Of a stretch of 5,533 nt of DNA, positions 1 through 5,533 are shown in pieces (within the stretch, counting starts at the first letter, position 1; the number at the start of each line of letters is the position of its first letter). Below the pieces are notes generated by a model. The model was not told the origin of the DNA, made no database searches, and saw nothing but the letters and a program-made list of their open reading frames with translations. Location: the NCBI GenBank assembly GCA_015068175.1, contig SVLA01000127.1, forward strand, positions 1 to 5,533. Direction: 5' to 3'. Position numbers and translations under genes: made by a program. The DNA is from Oscillospiraceae bacterium. GTDB taxonomy: Bacteria > Bacillota_A > Clostridia > Oscillospirales > Oscillospiraceae.

Positions 1-1167
1 GTATATATTTGCAGCGACTGCGTGCTGGCTTGCAGCGATCTGCTGTTTGAGGACCTGCATCAGCAGCCGGCGGAGGACCTCCCTGAGCGTCTTCCCACCC
101 CCGTGGAGATCAAAACCTTCATGGACGGCTATATCATCGGCCAGGAAGAGGCGAAGATCGCCCTCTCCGTGGCGGTGTATAACCACTACAAGCGCATTTT
201 CCTGGCGGCAGACTCCGAAGTGGAGCTGCAGAAGAGCAACATTCTGCTGATCGGCCCCACGGGTTCCGGCAAGACCCTCTTTGCCCAGACCCTGGCCAAG
301 ATCCTCAATGTGCCCTTTGCCATTGCCGATGCCACCACGCTGACGGAAGCCGGCTATGTGGGCGATGACGTGGAGAATATCCTTCTGCGTCTGCTCCAGG
401 CGGCGGATTTCGACGTGGACCGCGCCCAGCACGGCATCATCTACATCGATGAGATGGATAAGATCGCCCGCAAGAGCGAAAATACCTCCATCACCCGTGA
501 CGTTTCCGGCGAAGGTGTCCAGCAGGCTCTGCTGAAGATCCTGGAAGGCACCGTGGCCAGCGTGCCTCCCCAGGGCGGCCGCAAGCATCCCCAGCAGGAA
601 ATGATCCACATCGATACCACCAATATCCTCTTCATCTGCGGCGGCGCTTTCGATGGTCTGGATAAGATCATCGAACACCGCACCGAAAAATCCAGCATCG
701 GCTTCGGGGCCAATGTGGAAAGTAAGCAGACCAGGGATATCGGCAAACTCTTTGCCCAGGTGGAGCCGGATGACCTGCTGAAATTCGGCATTATTCCCGA
801 ACTGATCGGCCGTATGCCCGTCATTACCAGCCTGAAGAGCCTCACCAGAGAAGACCTGGTGCGGATCCTGGTGGAACCCAAGAATGCCCTGGTCAAACAG
901 TATATAACGCTGTTTGGTCTGGACAATGTGGAGCTGGAAGTCCGGGACGATGCCCTTCAGCAGGTGGCCCAGAAGGCCCTGGACCGGAAGATCGGCGCAC
1001 GCGGCCTGCGGAGCGTCATGGAGGGCATGATGATGCGCATCATGTTTGAGATCCCTTCGGATCTGACCATCCGGAAGGTCATCATCACCCCGGAATGCGT
1101 GGCCGGCGGTGAGCCTACCATCATCCGGGACCCCAAGAATCCCAGAGATCCTTTGGGCGGAAAGTAA
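1..1167 (+). CDS. clpX: ClpX, ATPase subunit of the ClpXP protease (5' end missing)
   Basis: ClpX is a cytoplasmic AAA+ unfoldase that recognises tagged substrates and threads them into ClpP. The frame is open from base 1, so the true start lies upstream; 388 residues are present and, against a usual length near 420, roughly 30-40 are missing. The second half of the N-terminal zinc finger is visible (CSDC, Cys codons at 10 and 19); the first CxxC pair is off the window. Further motifs are Walker A GPTGSGKT (253-276), pore-1 loop GYVG (352-363), Walker [10 protein letters not shown] (436-462), RKH loop (580-588), the IGF ClpP-docking loop (697-705), an arginine-finger region IGRMP (Arg codon 811) and sensor 2 GARGLR (994-1011). 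The IGF and RKH loops separate it from HslU and other Clp ATPases and imply a ClpP partner, which is not in view but usually lies just upstream. All key residues are intact. The frame ends at TAA 1165-1167, followed by a terminator-like hairpin. Confidence 0.98.
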   Translation, partial: VYICSDCVLACSDLLFEDLHQQPAEDLPERLPTPVEIKTFMDGYIIGQEEAKIALSVAVYNHYKRIFLAADSEVELQKSNILLIGPTGSGKTLFAQTLAKILNVPFAIADATTLTEAGYVGDDVENILLRLLQAADFDVDRAQHGIIYIDEMDKIARKSENTSITRDVSGEGVQQALLKILEGTVASVPPQGGRKHPQQEMIHIDTTNILFICGGAFDGLDKIIEHRTEKSSIGFGANVESKQTRDIGKLFAQVEPDDLLKFGIIPELIGRMPVITSLKSLTREDLVRILVEPKNALVKQYITLFGLDNVELEVRDDALQQVAQKALDRKIGARGLRSVMEGMMMRIMFEIPSDLTIRKVIITPECVAGGEPTIIRDPKNPRDPLGGK

Positions 1168-1170
1168 AAT

Positions 1171-1209
1171 AGGGAAGGGGGTAAATTTTTACCCCCTTCT
1201 TTGTCCTTT
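1171..1209 (+). terminator. Terminator-like hairpin between clpX and lon
   Basis: A perfect 12-bp inverted repeat, GAAGGGGGTAAA (1174-1185) against TTTACCCCCTTC (1188-1199), is separated by two T's; in RNA the inner A-T pairs would open to form the loop. The stem can extend outward by two G-U pairs and one A-U pair (1171-1173 with 1200-1202). It is followed by TTTGTCCTTT, a T-rich but interrupted tract. It begins 4 bases after the clpX stop. The shape fits a Rho-independent terminator, probably leaky because the T run is broken, which would lower rather than abolish read-through into lon. An mRNA-stabilising hairpin at the clpX 3' end is the alternative. Confidence 0.75.
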
Positions 1210-1216
1210 ATCGAGA

Positions 1217-1223
1217 AAAGGAG
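1217..1223 (+). promoter_or_regulatory. Ribosome binding site of lon
   Basis: AAAGGAG lies 6 bases before the ATG at 1230. It is a strong match to the 16S rRNA 3' end and fixes the lon start at this ATG. I saw no convincing -35/-10 pair in the 62-base gap, and no CIRCE or CtsR operator. Confidence 0.85.
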
Positions 1224-1229
1224 ATACCC

Positions 1230-3620
1230 ATGAGCGAAACGATTACTGCCGGCATCATGCCGGTTCTGGCCCTGCGGGGCCTGGCTGTCTTCCCGGACCA
1301 GACGGTCCACTTTGAGGTGGGCCGCAAGAAGTCCGTCTTGGCCCTGGAAGAAGCCATGAAAAAAGATCAGACCCTTCTGCTGATCCCCCAGCGGGATATG
1401 ACCGTGGACGACCCGTCGCTGAAGGATCTGTATCCCATCGGCACCGTGGCCCGGATCAAGCAGATCCTGCGGCCCCAGGGGGAGACCATCCGGGTCCTGG
1501 TCACCGGCCTTTGCCGGGCCCGGATCCACGAAATGACCGCCGAGGAGCCGTTCCTGAGCGGTATGGTCATGTCCGTTCCCGAGACGGAATTGACCGACAC
1601 CCTCCAGGCCCGTGCCATGCGCCGGGAGGCCGCCACGATGTATGCCAATTATCTGGACCGGTCGGAGTATCCCGGCCAGGCTGTCCAGTTGCGGATCCTT
1701 TCTTCCAACGATTCCGGCTATGTTGCCGACAGCATCGCCCAGAATTCCAGCTTTGATTTTGTGGATAAGGCCCGTCTGCTGTTGCAGATGAACCCGGTCA
1801 AGCGACTGGAATCCGCTCTGCGGCTGCTTCGTCAGGAGATCGAACTGCAATCCATCGAATCCGAGATCCAGGAACGGACCCGGGCGGTCATGGACCGTCA
1901 CCACCGGGAGTATTATCTGCGGGAGCAGATGAAGGTGATCCAGGAGGAGCTGGGAGAGGATGACGCGGCGGAATATGCCGCCTTTGCGGAGAAGATCGAC
2001 CGGCTGCCCCTGGACGAGGACAGCAAGCGGAAGGTCCTGAAGGACCTGGAGCGGCTGAAGAAGCAGCCCTTCGGTTCCGCTGAGGCCGCCGTCCTGCGCA
2101 ATTACATTGACGTTGTACTGGAACTGCCCTGGGGCATCACCACCAGGGAACGGATCGATGTGGAGGCCGCCCGTAAGATCCTGGACAAGGACCATTTCGG
2201 CCTGGAGAAGGTAAAGCAGCGGATCCTGGAGACCATTGCCGTCCGGCAGATGGCTCCGGCAATGCCGCCCCAGATCCTCTGCCTGGTAGGCCCTCCCGGT
2301 GTGGGTAAGACCTCCATTGCCTATTCCATCGCCCGGAGCCTGAACCGAAAACTGGCCCGCATCGCCCTGGGCGGCGTCCATGATGAGGCCGAGATCCGGG
2401 GCCACCGCAAGACTTATGTGGGCGCTATGCCCGGTCGGATCATGGCTGCCATGACCCAGGCCGGCAGCTGCAATCCCATTTTGCTGCTGGATGAGATCGA
2501 TAAACTGGGCAAGGACCACCGGGGTGATCCCAGCGCAGCCTTGCTGGAGGTTCTGGATGCGGAACAGAACAAGACCTATCGGGATCATTACCTGGAGATC
2601 CCCTTCGATCTGAGCCAGGTCCTGTTCATTACCACCGCCAACACCCTGGATACGGTACCCCGGCCCCTGCTGGACCGTATGGAGGTCATTGAGCTGGGCT
2701 CTTATACCGATGAGGAAAAGCTGATGATCGCCAAGGATCATCTGATCCCCAAGCAACTGAAAAAGCATGGCATGAAGAAGAGCCGGTTGAAGATCTCCGA
2801 CGAGGGGATCCGGGAGATCATTTCCTGCTATACCCGGGAGTCCGGTGTCCGCAACCTGGAGCGTTGCTTTACGGAGATTTGCCGCAAGGCGGCTATGGAA
2901 TTGCTGGAGGGTGATGTCAAGCGCATCACCGTTACCGGCTCTAATGTTGAACGGTATTTGGGCGTTCGGAAATTCCTGCCGGACCGGATCCCCGGAACGG
3001 ACCAGATCGGCCTGGTGACGGGCCTTGCCTGGACCGCCGTAGGCGGCGAAGTGCTGGAAGTGGAAGTGAATGTGATGGAAGGCACCGGCAAGCTGGAGCT
3101 GACCGGCAACCTGGGCGACGTGATGAAGGAATCGGTCCATGCGGCCATGAGCTATATCCGCGCCAATGCCGCCCGGCTGAATATCCCCGCGGACTTTTAC
3201 AAGACCAAGGACATCCACGTCCATTTCCCCGAAGGCGCCGTGCCTAAAGACGGCCCTTCCGCCGGTGTTACGGTCTGCACCGCCATGGTTTCCGCTTTGT
3301 CGGGCATGACGGTCCGCCGGGATGTGGCCATGACCGGCGAGATCTCCATCCGGGGCCGTGTGCTGGCCATCGGCGGCCTGAAAGAAAAGACCATGGCTGC
3401 CCTGCGCCACGGTGTCCACACCGTCATTATCCCCAAGGCCAACGAAAAGGACCTGGCGGAGATCGACCAGACCGTCCGCAAAGCCTTGAACTTCGTCTTG
3501 GCGGAAACAGTGGACACGGTGCTGGAAACGGCGCTGAATCGCCCCGGCGAGACTATGCCGCCCATTTTGGGAGAGATGCCCGTGAAGAAACCCGCCCGGA
3601 AGCCGGAATTGCGGCAATGA
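1230..3620 (+). CDS. lon: Lon, ATP-dependent serine protease (LonA type)
   Basis: Lon is a cytoplasmic homohexameric protease that unfolds and degrades misfolded and some regulatory proteins. The product has 796 residues, typical for bacterial LonA. Order of parts: N-terminal substrate-binding domain (about 8-200); a helical linker with the family signature [10 protein letters not shown] (226-235); the AAA+ module with Walker A GPPGVGKT (354-361), the segment [19 protein letters not shown] (385-403), Walker B ILLLDEID (417-424), sensor-1 Asn471, arginine finger near Arg483 and sensor-2 GVRNLER (539-545); then the protease domain from about 590. The catalytic pair is Ser677 in PKDGPSAG and Lys720 in GGLKEK, 43 residues apart as in E. 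coli Lon (Ser679/Lys722). A basic, proline-rich tail of about 25 residues follows the protease fold. No transmembrane segment interrupts the AAA+ module, so it is LonA and not LonB. lon next to clpX and engB is a conserved arrangement. Stop TGA 3618-3620. Confidence 0.98.
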   Translation: MSETITAGIMPVLALRGLAVFPDQTVHFEVGRKKSVLALEEAMKKDQTLLLIPQRDMTVDDPSLKDLYPIGTVARIKQILRPQGETIRVLVTGLCRARIHEMTAEEPFLSGMVMSVPETELTDTLQARAMRREAATMYANYLDRSEYPGQAVQLRILSSNDSGYVADSIAQNSSFDFVDKARLLLQMNPVKRLESALRLLRQEIELQSIESEIQERTRAVMDRHHREYYLREQMKVIQEELGEDDAAEYAAFAEKIDRLPLDEDSKRKVLKDLERLKKQPFGSAEAAVLRNYIDVVLELPWGITTRERIDVEAARKILDKDHFGLEKVKQRILETIAVRQMAPAMPPQILCLVGPPGVGKTSIAYSIARSLNRKLARIALGGVHDEAEIRGHRKTYVGAMPGRIMAAMTQAGSCNPILLLDEIDKLGKDHRGDPSAALLEVLDAEQNKTYRDHYLEIPFDLSQVLFITTANTLDTVPRPLLDRMEVIELGSYTDEEKLMIAKDHLIPKQLKKHGMKKSRLKISDEGIREIISCYTRESGVRNLERCFTEICRKAAMELLEGDVKRITVTGSNVERYLGVRKFLPDRIPGTDQIGLVTGLAWTAVGGEVLEVEVNVMEGTGKLELTGNLGDVMKESVHAAMSYIRANAARLNIPADFYKTKDIHVHFPEGAVPKDGPSAGVTVCTAMVSALSGMTVRRDVAMTGEISIRGRVLAIGGLKEKTMAALRHGVHTVIIPKANEKDLAEIDQTVRKALNFVLAETVDTVLETALNRPGETMPPILGEMPVKKPARKPELRQ

Positions 3621-3625
3621 GGTGA
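3618..3625 (+). promoter_or_regulatory. Ribosome binding site of engB, overlapping the lon stop
   Basis: TGAGGTGA matches the anti-Shine-Dalgarno sequence (GAGGTGA core) and lies 4 bases before the ATG at 3630. It includes the TGA stop codon of lon, so ribosomes finishing lon are placed directly at the engB start, pointing to translational coupling. Confidence 0.8.
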
Positions 3626-3629
3626 CTCT

Positions 3630-4214
3630 ATGAATTTTCAGAAAGTTGAATTTTTGATCTCCGCGGCTTCGCCCAAGGATTTTCCCAGGAACCGCCTGCC
3701 GGAGATCGCCTTTGCCGGGAAGTCCAATGTGGGCAAGTCCTCCGTCATCAACCGGATCCTTCAGCGGAAGAATTTTGCCCGGGTTGGTGAAAAGCCCGGC
3801 AAGACCATCCATGTCAACTACTTCACTGTGGACAATAAGTGCTACTTTGTGGACCTGCCCGGTTACGGCTTCGCCAAGGTCTCCCAGGCGGAGAAGGAGC
3901 GCTGGGGCCGGCTCATGGACGATTATTTCGCCGCCGGCCGCATCGATCTGGGCATCCTCATTGTGGATTACCGCCATCCGCCCACCAATAACGACATCAC
4001 CATGGCCCAATGGTTCATCCAAAGCGGCTGCCCCTTTGTGGTGGTGGCCAACAAGATGGACAAGCTGAAGAAAAGTGAGCTGGTCCCCAACCTGGCCACC
4101 ATCCGGGAGGATCTGGAACTGCCGGAAGAGACGCCGGTGATCCCGTTCTCTGCCGAGAAGGGCAACGGCCGGGAGGACCTGATCCGCCTGATCCTGAAGG
4201 CCGCCGGGGAATAA
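3630..4214 (+). CDS. engB: EngB/YsxC/YihA ribosome-assembly GTPase
   Basis: A TRAFAC-class GTPase of the TrmE-Era-EngA-YihA superfamily; YsxC of Bacillus subtilis is essential for late assembly of the 50S ribosomal subunit. The product has 194 residues, the normal length for the family. GTP-binding motifs are all present: G1 GKSNVGKS (30-37), G2 threonine in GKTIHVNYF (Thr59), G3 DLPGYG (75-80), G4 NKMD (141-144) and G5 SAEKG (174-178). The family-specific VDYRHPPT stretch (112-119) separates it from Era and EngA. Here the G4 is NKMD with Asn, where many homologues have TKAD; NKxD is the standard GTPase form, so base recognition should be normal. It starts 9 bases after lon and ends 2 bases before the next gene, so it is almost certainly in the lon transcript. 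Its location beside lon is the classic ysxC context. Confidence 0.97.
   Translation: MNFQKVEFLISAASPKDFPRNRLPEIAFAGKSNVGKSSVINRILQRKNFARVGEKPGKTIHVNYFTVDNKCYFVDLPGYGFAKVSQAEKERWGRLMDDYFAAGRIDLGILIVDYRHPPTNNDITMAQWFIQSGCPFVVVANKMDKLKKSELVPNLATIREDLELPEETPVIPFSAEKGNGREDLIRLILKAAGE
4206..4210 (+). promoter_or_regulatory. Probable ribosome binding site of the 154-residue gene
   Basis: GGGGA in the last two sense codons of engB lies 6 bases before the ATG at 4217. It is a modest match, and since it lies inside the upstream coding sequence, translation is probably coupled to engB. Confidence 0.5.
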
Positions 4215-4216
4215 AT

Positions 4217-4681
4217 ATGCTTTTGCAGATTGACGATTGGGTCTTTGATGTGGATGTGGATGCCACCCGGCAACGTTCGGCTTTGGAGTCTGCAGACCAT
4301 TGTTTCTGCAAAAACTGCCAAAATTTTTATATTGCTTTTGGTACATTTTGCTCCAAATTGGGGCCGTTTTTGGACCGTTTTGGTCTGTTTTGGGACGCTC
4401 CGGACTGTATGTCTGCTGTCGAATATACGCTGGAACGTGTGGATTACGATCCTGCGTATTATGTCTTTGGCGCCATCCTGCAATGGGGTACGAAACCGCT
4501 GACTGTGGGCAATATCCGGATCCAACCGGAGTTTACCCCTGAGTTCTTGGATGGGAGTCATTGCTTTGTTCTTGCCGTACAGAGTTTGGCATTGCCCTGG
4601 CTTTTGGACCCGGAAGACTTTGAAGGCCCTATGGTTCCCGACAGTAAGATCTCCTCACGGAATACGGATATTCCACAATAA
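4217..4681 (+). CDS. Uncharacterised 154-residue protein with a CxCxxCxNF motif
   Basis: I cannot assign a function. The product is small, acidic and soluble-looking, with no signal peptide. Its start (QIDDWVFDVDVDATR) resembles a short N-terminal strand pattern, followed by a compact cysteine motif, HCFCKNCQNF (residues 28-37: Cys29, Cys31, Cys34, Asn36, Phe37). Further cysteines are at 45, 64 and 116. From memory, small Firmicutes proteins with a C-x-C/D-x-x-C-x-N-[FY] motif near residue 30 and a following 'FGxxxxxP' segment (here FGLFWDAP, 55-62) form an unnamed family; that link is recollection, not a search. The cysteines could bind zinc or another metal, but three closely spaced ligands plus His28 is only suggestive. 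The ATG is 2 bases after the engB stop and the next gene begins about 25 bases after its own stop, so it looks like part of the lon-engB transcript. Its central part (4300-4395) is clearly more T-rich than its neighbours. A long uninterrupted frame and operon fit argue that it is real. Confidence 0.78.
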   Translation: MLLQIDDWVFDVDVDATRQRSALESADHCFCKNCQNFYIAFGTFCSKLGPFLDRFGLFWDAPDCMSAVEYTLERVDYDPAYYVFGAILQWGTKPLTVGNIRIQPEFTPEFLDGSHCFVLAVQSLALPWLLDPEDFEGPMVPDSKISSRNTDIPQ

Positions 4682-4693
4682 ATCGACTTGGCA

Positions 4694-4701
4694 AGAGGTG
4701 A
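4694..4701 (+). promoter_or_regulatory. Ribosome binding site that decides the TTG start of the VTT gene
   Basis: AGAGGTGA is a strong Shine-Dalgarno match 5 bases before the TTG at 4707. It sets the start inside a longer open frame that has an ATG at 4551; that upstream ATG would overlap the preceding gene by over 130 bases and add residues with no family character. A GTG at 4698 lies within the site itself and is less likely. Confidence 0.8.
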
Positions 4702-4706
4702 AGGTA

Positions 4707-5384
4707 TTGACCGAACAACAGAAAAAGCTGGTCTGGATCCTGGCAATTGCAGTTTTTGCGGTCTTCATGGCGGTGATCACCGTGGTGGTCGGCGGCCCTA
4801 TGGTGCGCTTTGCCGAAGAACCGGAACAGTTCCGCCTCTGGGTGAATTCCGCCGGGATCTGGGGCCGGGTCGCCTTTCTTGGCATGGTGGTTCTGCAGGT
4901 CCTGGTGGCCTTCATCCCCGGGGAACCCATTGAACTGGTGGCCGGCTATGCCTTCGGCTTTTGGGAGGGCACCATCCTGACCATGGGCGGTTTTTTAATC
5001 GGAAGCTGGGTGGTGTTTGCCCTTGTTCGGCGCTTTGGCAGGAAACTGGTGGAAGTTTTCTTCTCCAAAGACAAGCTGGAGCAGATCAAATTCCTCCAAA
5101 ATCCCAAGAAAACCAAGATCATCACCTTTATCCTTATGGTGATCCCCGGTACGCCTAAGGATATGCTCAGTTATTTCGCCGGTCTGACCAAACTGACGAC
5201 CTTGGAATGGCTGGCCATTGTTGCCATTGGACGTCTGCCTTCCCTGGTCACTTCGACACTGACCGGTGCGGCGGCAGGGGAGGAGAACTATCTACTTTCC
5301 GGCATTACCCTGGCAGTGACTCTGCTGATCAGCGCCGCCGGCATCCTCTATTACCGGCATATCTGCAGAGTGGAAAAAGAGTAA
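4707..5384 (+). CDS. TVP38/TMEM64 (VTT/DedA-like) integral membrane protein, TTG start
   Basis: The product (225 residues from the TTG, read as Met) is a polytopic inner-membrane protein of the VTT superfamily, which includes E. coli YdjX/YdjZ, DedA and eukaryotic TMEM41B/VMP1. Family members have been tied to lipid scrambling, lipid-carrier recycling and membrane homeostasis; the substrate here is unknown. Hydrophobic segments lie at about 8-30, 52-70, 76-107, 138-148, 164-186 and 195-217. Two conserved features are visible: the re-entrant-loop region IPGEPIELVAGYAFGFWEG (70-88) followed by a GGFLIGS helix and RRFGR (108-112), and the second signature IPGTPKDMLSYFAGLTKL (146-163). The acidic residues Glu73 and Glu77 and Asp152 in these loops are where the family usually keeps functional charges. 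It is the last gene of the apparent lon operon. TTA and CTA codons occur here but not in lon or engB. Stop TAA 5382-5384, with no separate terminator before the insertion-sequence edge. Confidence 0.9.
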   Translation: MTEQQKKLVWILAIAVFAVFMAVITVVVGGPMVRFAEEPEQFRLWVNSAGIWGRVAFLGMVVLQVLVAFIPGEPIELVAGYAFGFWEGTILTMGGFLIGSWVVFALVRRFGRKLVEVFFSKDKLEQIKFLQNPKKTKIITFILMVIPGTPKDMLSYFAGLTKLTTLEWLAIVAIGRLPSLVTSTLTGAAAGEENYLLSGITLAVTLLISAAGILYYRHICRVEKE

Positions 5385-5414
5385 AAAAAGGATCCCACAG
5401 CCGCAATGATATGC

Positions 5415-5466
5415 TACCCCCATAAGAGACAGTGAAAAAGAAAACTGTTTCTTATGGGGGTATTTT
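5415..5466 (+). promoter_or_regulatory. Long hairpin ahead of the transposase start, followed by TTTT
   Basis: Left arm 5415-5433 pairs with right arm 5444-5462 over 19 bp; the only departure is one G-U wobble (5428 with 5449). The 10-base loop is GAAAAAGAAA. The right arm contains GGGGG (5456-5460), the only Shine-Dalgarno-like stretch before the ATG at 5467, and is followed by TTTT (5463-5466). In RNA made from upstream, the hairpin would hide the ribosome site of the transposase, a known way insertion sequences avoid activation by read-through, and could also terminate the lon-operon transcript. Confidence 0.7.
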
Positions 5467-5533
5467 ATGTCAAAGAGAAGGAAAATCAAAACAGAAGAAA
5501 AGATACGAATAGTCAAAGCATACACAAGTGGGA
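5467..5533 (+). CDS. Start of a probable IS3-family OrfA transposase (3' end missing)
   Basis: Only 22 complete codons are in the window. They read MSKRRKIKTEEKIRIVKAYT and then Ser-Gly, a very basic start followed by a 'T-x-E-E-K-x-x-I-V-x-x-Y-x-x-G' pattern that is typical of the first helix of the helix-turn-helix in IS3-family OrfA proteins, where OrfA binds the terminal repeats. Codon choice (TCA, AGA, AGG, ATA, CGA) is unlike the GC-ending codons of the genes upstream, which supports foreign origin. An unrelated small DNA-binding regulator is possible, but the preceding hairpin and IS-like end favour a transposase. The catalytic DDE part (OrfB) would lie beyond the window. Confidence 0.65.
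   Translation, partial: MSKRRKIKTEEKIRIVKAYTSG

Larger units (their letters stand above)
5407..5533 (+). mobile_element. Left end of a probable IS3-type insertion sequence (runs off the window)
   Basis: From about 5407 the DNA is A-rich and carries a TG-initiated end (TGATATGCTACCCCCATAAG), then a hairpin, then a basic reading frame at 5467 resembling an IS3-family OrfA. IS3-group ends commonly begin with TG and contain a short C-run like the CCCCC seen here; this is from general knowledge of the family. The exact left boundary could lie anywhere from about 5385 to 5415, since the right end and target duplication are not in the window. The element lies 20-30 bases after the stop of the VTT gene, so no gene is visibly broken by it. 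Confidence 0.62.

Noticed and set aside
1168..1229. A lon promoter or heat-shock operator in the clpX-lon gap
   Set aside because: TAAAAT at 1165-1170 looks like a -10 box but has no -35 at proper spacing, and no CIRCE or CtsR-type repeat is present.
957..4346. A reverse-strand open frame of 1129 codons across clpX, lon, engB and beyond
   Set aside because: It is codon-aligned with lon and engB and stays open only because those genes avoid TTA, CTA and TCA. Its translation is rich in His, Gln, Gly and Asp with no family motif, while the + strand genes have complete catalytic motifs.
4551..4706. Upstream in-frame ATG extension of the VTT membrane protein
   Set aside because: It overlaps the preceding gene by 131 bases, has no ribosome site of note, and adds residues without family resemblance. 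The TTG at 4707 has AGAGGTGA at the right distance.
5292..5525. Reverse-strand frame of 77 codons across the insertion-sequence edge
   Set aside because: It is antisense to the end of the VTT gene and to the hairpin, has no recognisable domain, and is explained by the + strand features.
1..5533. CRISPR array, tRNA/rRNA, toxin-antitoxin or defence genes
   Set aside because: No regularly spaced repeats, no cloverleaf or rRNA-like sequence, and all substantial reading frames are accounted for by the genes listed.

Overview
The window is a GC-rich stretch of bacterial chromosome that reads left to right almost entirely on the + strand. The gene order clpX - lon - engB (ysxC) is the conserved protein-quality-control cluster of Firmicutes and some other bacteria. 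The sequences of ClpX, Lon and EngB, a TTG start behind an AGAGGTGA ribosome site, and a small CxCxxCxNF protein of a type I recall from Clostridia together suggest a GC-rich member of the Firmicutes, such as an Oscillospiraceae-type Clostridium relative or a Negativicute. The genus cannot be settled from this sequence alone.

Layout. Positions 1-1167 hold ClpX without its first few dozen residues. A 62-base gap follows, with a near-perfect terminator-like hairpin (1171-1209). Lon (1230-3620) comes next, then EngB (3630-4214) 9 bases later, with its ribosome site overlapping the lon stop codon. A 154-residue protein of unknown function (4217-4681) starts 2 bases after the engB stop. A VTT-domain (TVP38/TMEM64/DedA-like) membrane protein follows, most likely starting at a TTG at 4707 and ending at 5384. 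The tight spacing from lon to the membrane protein suggests one transcript; the hairpin after clpX suggests lon is reached only by read-through or from a promoter I cannot see.

From about 5407 the character of the DNA changes: it becomes A-rich, codon use changes (TCA, AGA, AGG, ATA), and a 19-bp hairpin sits directly before an ATG that opens a basic reading frame resembling the first helix-turn-helix of an IS3-type OrfA transposase. I read this as the left end of an insertion sequence that runs off the window. The hairpin would bury the start region of the transposase message and could also end the transcript from the upstream operon.

Functionally, ClpX and Lon are ATP-driven proteolysis machines, EngB is a GTPase for large ribosomal subunit assembly, and the VTT protein probably acts in membrane lipid handling. 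The small CxCxxCxNF protein is the main unknown among the host genes. I found no CRISPR array, rRNA, tRNA, toxin-antitoxin pair or recognisable defence system. Apart from the unknown gene and the insertion-sequence edge, this is an ordinary core-genome region.
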